A stretch of 64,000 nucleotides of DNA, from contig CM068367.1 of assembly GCA_034769895.1 (NCBI GenBank), positions 117,908,573-117,972,572 of the forward strand, written 5' to 3'. This stretch comes from Magicicada septendecula (Eukaryota; Arthropoda; Insecta; Hemiptera; Cicadidae). A program made the position numbers and the translations under genes. Positions 34,611 to 46,699 of this stretch are shown piece by piece (the stretch's first letter is position 1; every line of letters begins with the position of its first letter). The notes beneath the pieces were generated by a model. It did no database searches. It was not told where the DNA came from and was given only the letters and a program-made list of their open reading frames with translations.

Positions 34611-36203
34611 GCCACCAGTGGTGCTGCCACCAGCATCTGTGGTGGCGCCACCATGGTGGCCTCGTGTGAAGGCGCCTTTATCATCTTTAATTACATCATT
34701 GTTATTTATATAATAACCCGATTATCCCACATTATTATTAAATCATATAGCCTGTCTACATCATTAGTTTTGGTCTTGTCACTGTCTGTATCATTATCTA
34801 TCACTCTTAAGCATTTTAACCTCTCACTTTCAGAATCATTTACTACTAATACTCCACATCTAAGCACAGGTAAGCTTCCCATATAATTATCAACATTATC
34901 ATCATTTATTTCTGCACTATCTTCACAACAAAGTAAGTCTTTCTTATCATCTATTTTTTCCAATTCTAACCTCTCTATCAACTCTTTATAACTTCTACTT
35001 AACTTAAATACCTCCATCATTCTCTCTCTCTCATAATCACTTTCATCACAATACCTGTCACAACGCCACTGACCTACTTCACTACATGCAAAGAGCACAA
35101 CAAACTTACTATACTTCTTGGCACTTCCAAGAACACCACAAAAAATTAAGGGACTATTTGAAGACACCATGTCTTCCACACAACTACCGGAGGAAACTCT
35201 GTCCTCATACAACACTTGTGAAAATTCCATTTCACAATATACTTGGGGAAAATCTGCCCTTTGCCCGCCTAACCTTTCATCACACTCTCTCAATTTCATT
35301 AACACTTGCTAACACTTCGTTATTAAATTCTACTCCAACAAAATTTTCATTATCACTCTCAATATTAACCACCTTACTCTCTAACACCACATTTTCAATT
35401 ATATCATTGCTATTCTCACTTTTTACTTCAATATTAGACTCATTACTGTAATTACCACTTACCTTGTTATTAATTATTTCTTCACTATTTTTGTTCTTGT
35501 TACACTCACCTGTATTTATTCTCCACACTCCCATTTTCTCAATATTTCGTTCTAATTCGTTAAAGTTACTTTCAAATTTATTCTTTACAGCATTGATATC
35601 AATTTTCAGTTCACCAAGTTTAACATTTATTTCCTCAAAATTTTTACTCTGTTCATCAAATTTGCTATCGAATTTCTTATTTTGTTCTTTCAATTCATTA
35701 ACATCACTGCTTAATTTATCGAATTTTTCATCACTACTATCAAAACGTCTACTCATAAAATTCATAATATCGTCCATTGACCATTCTTTTTCTTTTATTT
35801 TTGTTACTACGGGAGTAGATTTTGCTTCTGCATTATTTATTATTACAGATTGTGTCAAATTATTTTCCTCTATCAGGCTTGGAGTTGTCTCCATTCCTGA
35901 ATCATTTATATCATCTGATTCGTTTACAATGCTTTCTTTTACTGTATTTGGGTCTAAATTCATTTCTACCTCCCCCGTGACAGTTATGTCAATCATACTG
36001 ACTTTATTTTCGTTATTTTCCATTTCCATTTTATGCAATTTTCGTATGCTAACAAAATTTCACACTTACTTATTTTTCTACCACTCACTTAACCTAACAT
36101 CATTTTATGTACGCAACTTATATGTATTACTGCTTAACCTCTAAATCACATTATATCTGTGAGTAGACGTGGTCTGTACAAATTTTAAATTTGCACAAAC
36201 AGT

Positions 36204-36221
36204 CCCTGTTTCGTCGTTCCA
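36204..36221 (-). other. primer binding site of element 2
   Basis: On the minus strand the 5' LTR ends GATCACA, followed by the spacer GT and then TGGAACGACGAAACAGGG. It starts with the CCA complement. The primer tRNA is not identified and differs from that of element 1. Confidence 0.5.
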
Positions 36222-36223
36222 AC

Positions 36224-37097
36224 TGTGATCGTCTATTTTATTATCACATTTAATAGAATTTTTTTTTTTAATACTGCTTACCTTCATTGGGTCCCAAGGT
36301 CGTCACATGAACTCGCAACCTACAAGTGATTTAGTGTTTTATTTTATAATAATTACTCTCTCTTGGCATGTTTTAACTATCTCAGTTTTATTTAACATTT
36401 CTTTGTATACTCTTTTTTATTTCTTAAATTTCCATTGATTCTTACCTACCATAGAAAAATTAATATATTTACTTATTATAATTAGATGAAATATTTCTCT
36501 TATTTTATAAGACAACACAGTACCCGCTCGCTCTCACTTTCACACATTTTACCCCCCCTTTTTATTAAGAGATCTCTTCATTTATTATAATCTTTATTTT
36601 GGGTTATTTTAATAGCAATTGTTGATTTATATAATTTTTTACTTTCCTGTGGTCGCCTCAGGCACGTGTCGAACTCAGTCCGGTTTTTTGCTCACTATTG
36701 TTCCGAAATATGTTTTCACAGATTTAATTTTTTCTCACTGTTCTGGTTTACGCTGTATTACCTTTTAATTGTAGTTTGCACGCCTTCTTCACCACTTTTT
36801 ACTATATTTAGAACACATTTTTTAAAGTTTTAATAGAGTTCGGCTCGCGAGCCTTAATGCTGAACTGGCTGGAGCCGCAGCTGTGAAACGACAGACAGTT
36901 CTCTGCACACTTAGGCAAGACGGAATTTATTCGAACGTGACATTATCATGAGAAACCTGGCCGACCGGTGCGCGCATCCGCACACCCTCGCTGATGGTCT
37001 GCATTCCAGTGCCTCACCGCGACAGTCTCATGGCTATAGTCCGTTCACCATATACTTGGGTCATGAAAGAAAACTTTCCCAATTCTGTCCCGTTACA
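36224..37097 (-). repeat. 5' LTR of element 2
   Basis: 874 bp, paired with 31137-32012; starts TGTGATCGTC and ends CCCGTTACA in plus-strand reading. A CTTT TSD follows at 37098-37101. Confidence 0.8.
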
Positions 37098-37193
37098 CTT
37101 TTATTAATGAGTTTTGTTAGTATTATTTGTGATTTTACTATTCCCCTATCCATTTATATTATGTTTACATGCCTTTTGTTTCACTTAAATCTA
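37098..37193 (+). repeat. genomic direct repeat, copy 1 (right part)
   Basis: Continues the copy interrupted at 31136; matches 37628-37723. Confidence 0.7.
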
Positions 37194-37244
37194 CTGTACT
37201 ATGTATTAGTATTATGTATGTATTATGTACTATCTATTATACTG

Positions 37245-37723
37245 TATTATGTTTTTTCATTTATTTTATGTTTTATACTGATTATTATTCGGGAGCAATT
37301 AATTTCTCATCCGTTCTCTTGAGAGTTCAATAAATGGAAAAAACTAGTTGTTTTGTAACGTATTTTTCATTACTAAGCGATAAATCTGTCCTCTCATTGG
37401 TTGTTAGTTTTCTTATTACATTGTTATATTCAGCTTAATTTTCTATAAAACTGTCGAAAATGTTTCTAATTTAAATATTGAGTTTATGATTCATTTAATA
37501 AACTTGTTTTGATTATCTTTGGATTCCTTTCTTTCTATAAATTATTTTGAGAACAAACATGCGTAGTGTGTGATCTATAATTACTGAATTAACATTTTAC
37601 TGTATAGGCCTTGTGTACTTATTTCTTTTATTAATGAGTTTTGTTAGTATTATGTGTGATATTACTATTCCCCTATCTATTTATATTATGTTTACATGCC
37701 TTTTGTTTCACTTAAATCTATTT
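37245..37723 (+). repeat. genomic direct repeat, copy 2 (with empty LTR-element site)
   Basis: Second copy of the repeat at 30743-31136 plus 37098-37193, about 50 bp beyond the first. It reads through TTATTTCTTTTATTAATG without the LTR element, showing the pre-insertion sequence with a single CTTT. Confidence 0.7.
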
Positions 37724-38325
37724 ACTGGTTACAATTTGCAATAATCTTATCTTTGATCTAGGCTTACCTAGGTTTACAATTATTAGTAATTTATACAATT
37801 TAGTCGCCTTTGAGTAGTTCAATTTTATATACTATTGCTCTATTATTGTATACTTAATGAGAATTTCAACATTTTACTTTAGGCCTATTCTTATTTTTTA
37901 ACAATTTCTTAATTTTCATACCTAGTTTTGCTACCTTTTGTCTACAACACTTTATATTCCTGCCCACTCATTATATAATCTACTGACTCTTATTAATTAA
38001 ACTTAGTTAACATTTGAACAAAATTTACTTAACTGTTAACATTCTTTTCCACATAGTATAAATATAACTTAGATACTGAACTTTACTAAAATGAACATAC
38101 ATGTTAACATAATCACTTTGATAATGACTATCTTTTAACTTGGAACTTCTTGAAATTAATATTAATTACATATTTTTTCTTAACACAACTTTTGAAACCT
38201 ATGTATTCATATAATAATATTATGATACTGTTTGTATCAAGTCTTTTGATGATCATGTCATCTTTATCTATAGTCCTAAAATTTACCACACATTTGTTGA
38301 AAATGCTTTTACAATGTATGTCAAT
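37724..38325. other. unassigned AT-rich sequence
   Basis: No ORF, repeat or RNA gene that I can support; an 84-codon open frame crossing 38150-38404 overlaps the tandem repeat and is not credible. Confidence 0.4.
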
Positions 38326-38640
38326 TCACTCCATGAGTCTCCTCTTCTTTCATCAATTACAACTTTCAAATATAAGATCAGTTATCATATACAATACCAA
38401 ATAATTGTGATTGTTTTATACTGATTATTGTCACTCCATGAGCCTTCTACTTGTCCATCGTTTACAAAGTCAGACAAACATTATATTTTATATATAACAC
38501 GAAGTTGTTGTGAATATTTTATAATGATTGTTAAGTCACTCTAAGAGTCTCCTGCTTATTTTTCGTTTACAAAATATGAATAAAACATCATTCATCCCTT
38601 ATGGGATGTAACGTTAGTTTTGTTTTCACATGTGATTATG
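38326..38640 (+). repeat. degenerate tandem repeat, period 105 bp
   Basis: TCACTCCATGAG, TCACTCCATGAG and TCACTCTAAGAG start at 38326, 38431 and 38536, exactly 105 bp apart. Each is followed by a CT-rich stretch and TTTACAAA-like sequence. The rest of each unit is diverged. Confidence 0.6.
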
Positions 38641-39250
38641 GGTTACGCTTGGTTTATTTCATGTATTTGAGTTAACTTTCACGTTAGTGTTCATACTTTT
38701 TGTCCTTTTAGTATACGCTGTGATTGAGTATTCTGAAATAGATATTTATAACCACTCACTATTGTATATCACTTATCACAATGTTTTTGGTCACTCACTG
38801 TGTACCTACTTATCACTTGGTTTCATTGATTTGATTTATGTGCATTATTTTTATAATTAACACTTATTATTTCTTTGTCATTTAATAGTATTATATTGAA
38901 GTTATACATACATTATTTTATTACATATTTAATCAAGGTAGGTATTGTACTTTCAATGTTTCTTATGATCAAACATGTTCTCCTTTTTATCTATAAAGTT
39001 ATTTGATATTGACGTGTCATTATTCATGCCAATCACTTGGGGTGGGGTCTTGTCCTTGTCATCGTCTTGGTCATTGGTCATCACTATATTTTATTATTTT
39101 TTTATTATTTAAAATGACTGTATTTTTCTCATCTTCTGCGTTACTAACTGCATAGTTGTTGTTAATTCTTAACGTTGTTTCATTTGTTATTCTGGTGGAG
39201 ATTTTGTAGCGTAACAACTAATATAGACTTCTGTAGTGATGTAATTGATG
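38641..39250. other. unassigned AT-rich sequence
   Basis: Between the tandem repeat and the mariner; nothing recognised. Confidence 0.4.
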
Positions 39251-39252
39251 TA

Positions 39253-40587
39253 CGAGGGCTATCCAGAAAGTAACAGACGTTTTGACCGACCACGGCGGTG
39301 GGCGGGGATAGAGCCGCCATCTTGGTGTCAGAACGTTCCTACACTCAGTACGCATCCAGCTGTGGTAGCGTGCGGTCTGTGCCCCTCTTACTTTGCTCTC
39401 TGTGACGTGTTAAAATGTGCGCTGCAATAGAAAATCCCGCCACTTGTGAGGTGCGTTCTGTGATTAGGTTTTTGTTGGCAAAAAATCACAAACCAATTGA
39501 AATTTATCCCCAACTTTGTGATGTGTACGGAAAAGAAATAATGAGTGAAAGCCGAGTGAGGCAATGGTGCATCGATTTTAAAAATGGCCGTACCAATGTT
39601 CACGATGAGGACTGCAGTGGTAGACCTAGCCTTGTGACTGATGAACTGGTGATGAAAATCAACGACAAAATTCGTGAAGATCGTCGTTTCACGATTACGG
39701 AACTTTCGAAACATTTTCCCCAAATTTCACGGAGTTTGGTGCATGAAATTGTGGCGGAAAAGCTTGGTTACCACAAATTTTGTGCTAGGTGGATTCCGAA
39801 AATCCTAACGGAAGACCACAAAAAACAGAGACTGGCTGCAGCACTAACTTTCCTCAAAGATTACGACAAAAATGGTAACAAAGTTATCGATCATATCGTA
39901 ACTGGGGATGAGACTTGGGTGAAGCATGTCAATAGTGAAACAAAAAGGCAGTCGATGGAATGGGGACACACAAATTCTCCCAAGAAACCAAGGAAGTGTT
40001 TGCAAACGCTGTCAGCAAGAAAGATCATGGCTACTGTGTTTTGGGACTCTGAAGGAGTGATTCTCGTTGATTTTCTTGAACATGGCACAACAATTAACTC
40101 AGAGAGGTATTGTGAAACACTGAGAAAGTTAAGGCGCGCGATACAAAACAAGCGTCGGGGAAAACTTAGTGCGAAGGTTTTGTTTTTTCACGACAACGCA
40201 CGTCCACACACGGCCAATCGTACCTGAGAGCTCTTTGATGGTTTTGGATGGGAGGTGTTCGATCATCCACCATACAGCCCGGATTTGGCGCCGAGCGACT
40301 ATCACCTCTTCCCAGCGATGAAGACATGGCTCGCTACACAACGCTTTGATACTGACGCTGAACTGCATGCCGGTGTAAACCAGTGGTTGAAATCGCAGGC
40401 GGCAGATTTCTACAGAGACGGTATTGAAAAACTTATGCCACGGTATGATAAGTGCCTTAATTTGAATGGCGATTATGTAGAAAAATAGCTTAAGAGTGTA
40501 CATTTCTAATGTATATAATAAAATTTTGTTTTTCCATTTTGTAAATTTTTTATTTCAAAACGTCTGTTACTTTCTGGATAGCCCTCG
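39253..40587 (+). mobile_element. mariner element
   Basis: 1335 bp between TA dinucleotides (39251-39252 and 40588-40589). The terminal inverted repeats are perfect over about 30 bp, beginning CGAGGGCTATCCAGAAAGTA. One transposase gene on the plus strand. The perfect TIRs and a single coding defect suggest a fairly recent copy. Confidence 0.9.
39415..40488 (+). pseudogene. mariner transposase with one nonsense codon
   Basis: ATG at 39415 and TAG at 40486-40488, 357 codons, the usual mariner length, with a single in-frame TGA at 40225-40227 (codon 271). The N-terminus has two helix-turn-helix segments (VIRFLLAKNHKPIEIYPQL and ITELSKHFPQISRSLVHEI). The linker has the conserved DCSGRPS. The DD34D triad is complete: VTGDETW, HDNARPH and APSDYHLF, with 34 residues between the second and third Asp. 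The nonsense codon lies between the last two Asp residues, at a position consistent with a CGA to TGA transition, so the product would lack the third catalytic Asp. Confidence 0.9.
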
Positions 40588-40589
40588 TA

Positions 40590-41428
40590 ATTAAGATAGT
40601 ATAGTCCACTGCAGCTAAACTATAAACTGCTACAGCTAAATAAAACAAGATCAGAGTACTTGTGATTACCTGCAGGATGTCTGAATCTGTGGTGTAAAAG
40701 GGCACATTTTAAAGAGGTGTACTGTGTATATATTTATACTATCATTTTGTTAAAAATTTTATGCAGCTTTTGACTAATGTTCAATAGATAAATTATACTG
40801 AGTGAGAGATTAAGTCAGGCTAGGTGTATGGGTATATTCATTCCGGTCACTGTCCCTAAATGATTAATGTGTAGGAAAAAATATTACTAGTTACTTTGTG
40901 CCTTCTGAGTATTATATTAATCTGTTATTACCAAGCAATTTGTTTCAGAATTATTGCAGAAACAGCCAGTAAACATACCAGATTTGAGATTTGCTTTTTT
41001 CTATATCAAAAATCGACACTAGTTTGAATAATTTTACAATCACACAGACAACTTATTAGCTGTAGGGAATTTTGTTTTATTTATTGTGTGATATAGATTT
41101 ATTTTTACAAACTGATATATTTTTATACTTAATGTCAATAAGTGACAAAAATTGTATTTTTTTAATGAGGAATTTATCAAGTTGTTTCTTCAACTAGATG
41201 GTACAAAATAACAAGATAAGTCTGTATAGATACTGAAACGTCCCCCCAATTTTTTTTAAACGGCGTCCCTTAAATTTTAAGACTAGACACATGGTCTAGA
41301 AGGAAGCATAAAATGTACTGAGCTCAGTGTGACAGGACTTGCAAGGAGACTCCATCATTAACGCAACAACCTTTTATTTAGTGTTTGGTATTGTTATACA
41401 ATATAGTTTTACATGTTACACAGGTAAA
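40590..41428. other. unassigned sequence
   Basis: AT-rich, no ORF. Near 41236 there is TGAAACGTCCCCCC, which could be an LTR or repeat start, but I cannot find a matching end. Confidence 0.35.
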
Positions 41429-41750
41429 TGTCAAAATTTTATATGGCCACAATTCAATTAACACTAACACTTATAGCGAGTTCCACGAGTGATATATTAG
41501 CAATAAATAGTTACATTCATTTAAATCTCCATGTGGCCTTTTAACCATTAACAAACAACAAGCATATAAAATTTTATAAGTAACATCTCAACAATTAATA
41601 ATCTTTTTCATATTAAATCTTTATGTGCCTTCTCAGCAATTAATAAATAATATTCACAGTGAATTTTACAAGTGGCATACCAGCAATTAATAATTATATT
41701 CACATTAATCTTTATGTGCCTTCTCAACAATTAATAAATAATACATATAT
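41429..41750 (+). repeat. degenerate tandem repeat, period 92 bp
   Basis: Units beginning near 41429, 41521, 41613 and 41705, each 92 bp apart. The last two share TCTTTATGTGCCTTCTCA and CAATTAATAAATAATA; the first two are more diverged (ATATGGCC and CATGTGGCC at the same phase). Confidence 0.6.
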
Positions 41751-44319
41751 GGAGTAAGTGTCATGAAATAATTTAACAGTGACAACCAAGTGCTCACCAA
41801 GGTTGCAAACATGAACAGCCCGACTGGAACCCAAAAACAAGAACTCTTAATAATAAATGTGACCAAATGAATAATCAAAAAACATCAGTAAATGCCTGTT
41901 TCTTATATACAATTTACTATTGTAGTTAAGCCCAATTAGAAATATGACCGACAGCACCCCGCAGGCTTTAACTATGAAGAACTAGCACTAACGTGTACTG
42001 GTGGAATGAAAGCATTTGTGAAATCAATCATTAATTACCAAAATGGAAAATACGGATTGTCAGTGAAAGTCTCCAACTTAAGAAAACTATGAAGCTCGTA
42101 ATAAGTAAGGGTGATATATTAAAACATGAGCACAAGTTACACATGTTTGGCAGATCATGAAAGCGCATGTTATATTAGGGCAACAGAAGTTAAAAAAAAG
42201 CAGTGTTTAAAGATAAAAGAACAAGCGGTCTGTAAATGCTTGCTGGCCCCGCAAAACAATTATCAACATTATTAATAAAGATTACATACTAAAGCACTAG
42301 AGTCTAACTTGGTGCATCATAAAATGGCATGTTCAGTTCTGATCATCTTGTGCTAACTTCAAAAAAAAAAAAAAGTAATTATTTATTCACAGCAAAACTT
42401 GTGTCGTGGAGGTCGAGTTTGAATAAATGAAATCTTTCACCTGGAGTTATGATGTTATCGGATGATGCTGATAAATGGTTCTTGCAGCTCCATGGTGTTG
42501 CTGTCTGCTACTTCAGAAGTTAAGATTAAGGTTAATCTAGGTGTAATTCGGGGCTCGTTGGTGTGTGTCCGACGGCGAAAGGAGAGCCTGTCAGCATTGC
42601 TCGGTTGATGGTGAAAGGTTGAGTCATCACCATCAGATTGCTCCCAAAAACTCTTGGCTGGGGCGGGAACCCTAAAACACATGTTTTCTGTAACACGCCG
42701 TCACACAAAAAAAAAATTCAACTCCTTTTTGCTCGACCTTAACCTCACACATATGCACCATTCAATCATGAGCACCTTATACTTGCAATACAATGAAGTT
42801 ACCTACACGTGCATTAATTAACAATTAAATTATGCCACTGCAAAATATCATGATTGTCTCTTATTTAAACAACAGCTGCTACAATTCCATAACATAATTT
42901 ACTTTCATTTAAGACTTCGCCACGTGGCTTAAGTTACGTTAATTTCTGTCAGTGTATTGCTGGTTTTTGTTAAACATTTGTTCGCCACATTTGCTTTACA
43001 GAATATCAATTAACAACTGTAAATAGTTTATGAATTTTATTTTTAACTTAGCATTGAACATATTACTTGAAAATTGCCACGTGGCTTGAAATGGAGAATT
43101 AACCAGCTCGGATCACACACATTTTTTAATCCCACTTCATCCAAACAATAAATATACTTTAACACATTTCCCCTTTATTAAGTGACAATTAAATAACTAA
43201 AGAAGCTTACCAGAGGCACTTTATAGTTCTATTCGCCCATGATAGAGGATGAACACATTATAAAGACGATCTATTTCGCCACTGGACTAGTGAACGTGAA
43301 GCGTCGTGATGAACAAATGCACAGAAAACTGGCTTGCAAGCACTAGGTAGACGGACGGAAACAGCTGAGCGGAACTGACTATATTTCGGCGACAGAGCGC
43401 GACAATACAGCAATTCACTGCTCACAGACCCAGCGCGGCAAAATCCAGCTGGCAATAGCAGATGACGTCAGCCCGCGCGAAATATGGACGGGTTAAAAAC
43501 AATTAGCGTACGCTGTGGGATTCTATTTTAATTCCCACGGCACAATACAGTTCATGAAAACATGGTGACAACTTTCAACACTTTTCTCTATTCAAGAAAC
43601 GACTTTTTTTATTTCTTTATAAGGTGGACATTATTATTAGAAAGAAGGCAGAACCGCTGAAAATAACTTTATTATTAATAATAATAATAATAATTAAAAT
43701 GTAATTATTATTATTTCAAACCACTGAAAATACTTTAACACGTAATTGGCTAAATAAATAAAATGTACAGCTTTCAAATCTTATAATTTTGGGCAGGAAA
43801 TGTAATAGTAGCGGTATTCTTCGAGATTATTGAAACTAGTAAATGATGAAATCTGTGTGTTTATTTGCATGAAGAATATTTGTATCTCATAATTCTAATA
43901 GATCACAGGATGATTCTTTTTTATTAACGTAACTTTTCTCATGTAGTTTTGCAGTCTTTACAAGATATTACTGAACATTATGAAAGCAAAAAAATTAATG
44001 CTTTATTAACAACATGACGTCAAGTAGCTGTAGAGAAGTTTCTACTGTTTTTATAGCAAAGACAACAAAAAACTTTTTTCAGCGTGACAAAAAAAATTTT
44101 ATTGTAAATATACACATATCCCTAGGTAGTCTGTACAGAATGAATGGGTTGACAATAAAATATAATTTTTTTATTAATTACGGTTATATTGTGGACTATG
44201 TCATTTGCAAATAAAGTATGAAAAGACATACTTTATTGGTTAAACACATTCAGAAGCATACAATTTGAAATTGTTAAGAGTATTAGAAAGTATATATATA
44301 TTTAACTTTGCATTGTTTT
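41751..44319. other. unassigned sequence, possibly an old repeat
   Basis: No supported gene. 43200-43500 is more GC-rich than its surroundings. An A-run lies at 42361-42374 and an ATA microsatellite at 43675-43695. Short open frames at 42455-42682 and 43258-43455 have no recognisable domain. Confidence 0.4.
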
Positions 44320-44349
44320 TAATAAATACAACTATTACATTAACGACTC
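44320..44349 (-). mobile_element. Penelope-like remnant, terminal piece left of LTR element
   Basis: The last bases before the 5' LTR resemble the terminal part of the array unit (TAAATATCAC...GACGACTC). The rest of this old copy resumes at 55131 with ACTCGGAACACAAAG, so the LTR element split it at ACTC. Confidence 0.6.
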
Positions 44350-46584
44350 TGTAACGACCAAGAATTAAAAATTTTTAGTATGATCGAAAAGACGTTACAT
44401 TCAGCAAGACACCCCTACACAGGCCACGAGCAATAAATAAGGAACAGTGTGACGAGGTGTCAAGTGAACGTTTGCTTCGGACAATACAAATACGCTTCAC
44501 ATAGCTTTACAATAGGGAACAAGGTTGGCCGTGACAGACTCGACTAAACCGAGATTTACAGCCTGCAAAATGTAAGATAAAAGAAACTGTGTCAAGTACC
44601 AATTTAGAGAGAAACTGTGACGGACACACTGCCGGGTTAATTTGAAGTGTACCAGTAGTAAGAAAAGGGCGTAAGACACACAATGGTAGGTACCCTGTAT
44701 GAGAACGGACATCAATATCTAAAAGAATAGAATCGAACTTGTGCACAGCAGGGGAACGTCTTACTGGCGACAACTGATATTTACGACAGGGAGAAAGAGT
44801 GCCGTTTTGGAAACGACGACACGCTGCGCCAGGACAGCGATCGGAAAGGGGTCGAGGACAGCGAAACAATAACAAAATACGACACATTGTTTGCGTGAGA
44901 ACTGCAGCGAGATCCGGAGTACGCTTAGACAAAGACATGATGGACGACCAAGAAATTGCTCCTGTTCTAGGAAAGAGTACGGAGGCTTTCGACGCGAACT
45001 CGTGGGGAGACAGGATACCCAATCACAACCCAGCATCTACCCAGAGAACAGGTGGAGAGGACCGTCGTCATCATGGCAACGCGAACGTCGAATGAGAAGT
45101 AAAGAACGATAGTCTGGCATAAGGGTAGGAGATCTTCTGTCCTATCATGTTCGACCTGAGGCGTGTCTTCCAGAAGAGTGCATTGTGGTAAACGATGCTT
45201 GATAAAAACTGTTTACAGAGCACGCAGGAGGACAGTCTTTCATAAATTTTTAATCATATACTTTGAGCAGTCTTCACGTACTTTTAAACAGTACTTATAA
45301 TTTTCGACAGTCTTTTTTTTAACTTTCAACAGTCGGTCGTCATACACTTTTAAGAATCTTCATACATTTTATAACAGTCTTAATACAAAGTTCGTTTAAC
45401 ATACGGACAGCAGTGGGACTTTGAAACTCTGCTACGCGACATATAATTAAGTGACTTAGACATTTCGATAGTGGCGTGTACATGCGACATACGCCAGTGC
45501 TTAATAATTATAGAGTTCTTTATTATACTCAAATTCAGAACTGAACTAACCAATCGCACTTTCATCAATAACCGACGCGTAGAACTATTGTTAATGTAAA
45601 ACCGGACAACGAAATCGTAACGTTGTACAGTGCAGCGAAGCGATACAATATCATTTGGAATAATTACACCACGGCATCAAAGACGCTAAACATTAATGTA
45701 CACACAAGAAGTTCAACAATAGACAGACAGATATATACACCATAGTTAATGATGAACTTACCCACACGACACATGATTTCATAACTCGAACAGTAACAGC
45801 CGAATCAACAGAATACACACACAGCGCGAGTGAATCTGTTCCGCGTGTGTTGAGTGTTAGTGACATCACAGCTACGCAGCTTCCCACACATGGACCAGCA
45901 ACGAGAAGGAGTTACTCCGATGGAAATATCGGATAAATCGCTTTACAAGTAATCTTTATGCTAATCTTATCATAAGAACTCTACTGTCCTGTCTCTTTTC
46001 AAGAAACACCCCTTGAGTATTGAAATTAAATATGATAAAATAATTAACGCTATTCATCTGAGGCAAGCAATGAACGCATTAGTATAAGATTTATTGTTTG
46101 ACTATTTGTGTTTTCTATATATCGATTGTATTATGTATGTATGTGTATGTTTTCCAGCAAACAACGTATTGGATTCGCATTGTAATTTGATATATATACA
46201 TGTGTTCTTTTATGTTCCTTTTATGAATGTATTTACAGGGAATCATCCATATTTTATATATTGAAGTCTCTTTATTTAATGATATGATGTTAAATAAATA
46301 AGTGTTATTTTATCCAGAATATATGCGTTCATTATTGTCAAGTTACCTCAGAACAAGAAAGTAATGGCACTTGAATGATTTATAGTAGTTTTATTAATGT
46401 ATACAACAATTAGAGTCTCCATGCAATAATTATGCTAACATAAAGGAACTAACGTGTCACTTAGCTTCAATCAGTTGATATGAGTAACCTAATTGAGTGA
46501 TTACACGATCTCATTATGCAATTAGTATATTTACATAATTAATTAATCACAGTTAGCATAATAATTAACCCCATTAAAGTTGTA
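44350..46584 (+). repeat. 5' LTR of the Ty3/Gypsy element
   Basis: 2235 bp, almost identical to 52894-55130. Antisense open frames of up to 171 codons (44507-45022) occur in it and are copied in the other LTR; they match nothing I recognise. Confidence 0.9.
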
Positions 46585-46586
46585 TT

Positions 46587-46604
46587 TGGCGCCCAACGTG
46601 GGGC
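46587..46604 (+). other. primer binding site, tRNA-Lys type
   Basis: TGGCGCCCAACGTGGGGC, two bases after the LTR end. This is the sequence known as complementary to the 3' end of tRNA-Lys(1,2). Confidence 0.8.
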
Positions 46605-46699
46605 AAAGAGCAGGCAGTAGAGATAGGATAAGCGTATATATTAATATTTCATGTTAGTTGTAAGAACAAATATTATTAGTGTGAAGCTAGTTGGACTGA

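Larger units (their letters stand above)
33096..34677 (-). mobile_element. PIF/Harbinger-like transposon remnant
   Basis: Terminal inverted repeats begin GGGTGCCTTCACACGAGGCC on the left and are mirrored on the right with two mismatches near the tip. They are flanked by a TTA duplication (33093-33095 and 34678-34680), the TSD typical of PIF/Harbinger. The homologous site in element 1 has a single TTA. The subterminal region repeats CTTCACACGAGG about three times (33103, 33175, 33301). It contains a degraded transposase N-terminus on the minus strand and a nested hAT-type MITE. Confidence 0.75.
33050..36038 (-). pseudogene. coiled-coil Gag-like ORF of element 2, interrupted
   Basis: Minus-strand frame from about 36029-36038. 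The first part, to 35280, has an acidic N-terminus, KSTPVVTK, KEKEWSMDDIMNFMSRRF and then a coiled coil rich in KFD and KFE heptads. A frameshift near 35290 moves it to the frame of 34706-35305, which carries SRSYKELIERLELEKIDD. The C-terminal end, with the shared YDDGG before the stop at 33052-33050, lies beyond the inserted Harbinger-like element (33096-34677). Homologous to 5777-7285. NFMSRRF resembles DFMSRKF in the Gag at 46700-48301, which suggests a common origin of the N-terminal domain. Confidence 0.6.
31137..37097 (-). mobile_element. gag-only LTR retrotransposon, element 2 (minus strand)
   Basis: Two direct LTRs (31137-32012 and 36224-37097) flank a minus-strand Gag-like ORF. The element is bounded by the 4-bp TSD CTTT (31133-31136 and 37098-37101). 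A filled version of the target is preserved in a direct repeat near 37622. On the minus strand a primer site follows the 5' LTR after 2 nt, and a hairpin and G-run precede the 3' LTR. No pol gene is present. The LTRs differ by many substitutions and small indels, so the insertion is older than the one at 44350. A Harbinger-like element sits in the gag. Confidence 0.8.

Noticed and set aside
41236..43560. Solo LTR starting TGAAACGTCC
   Set aside because: I could not find a matching CA end or a TSD, so it is left as unassigned sequence.
44507..45022. 171-codon antisense ORF in the 5' LTR, conserved at 53051-53566
   Set aside because: The two LTRs are nearly identical because the insertion is young, so conservation is no evidence for a gene; no domain is recognisable.
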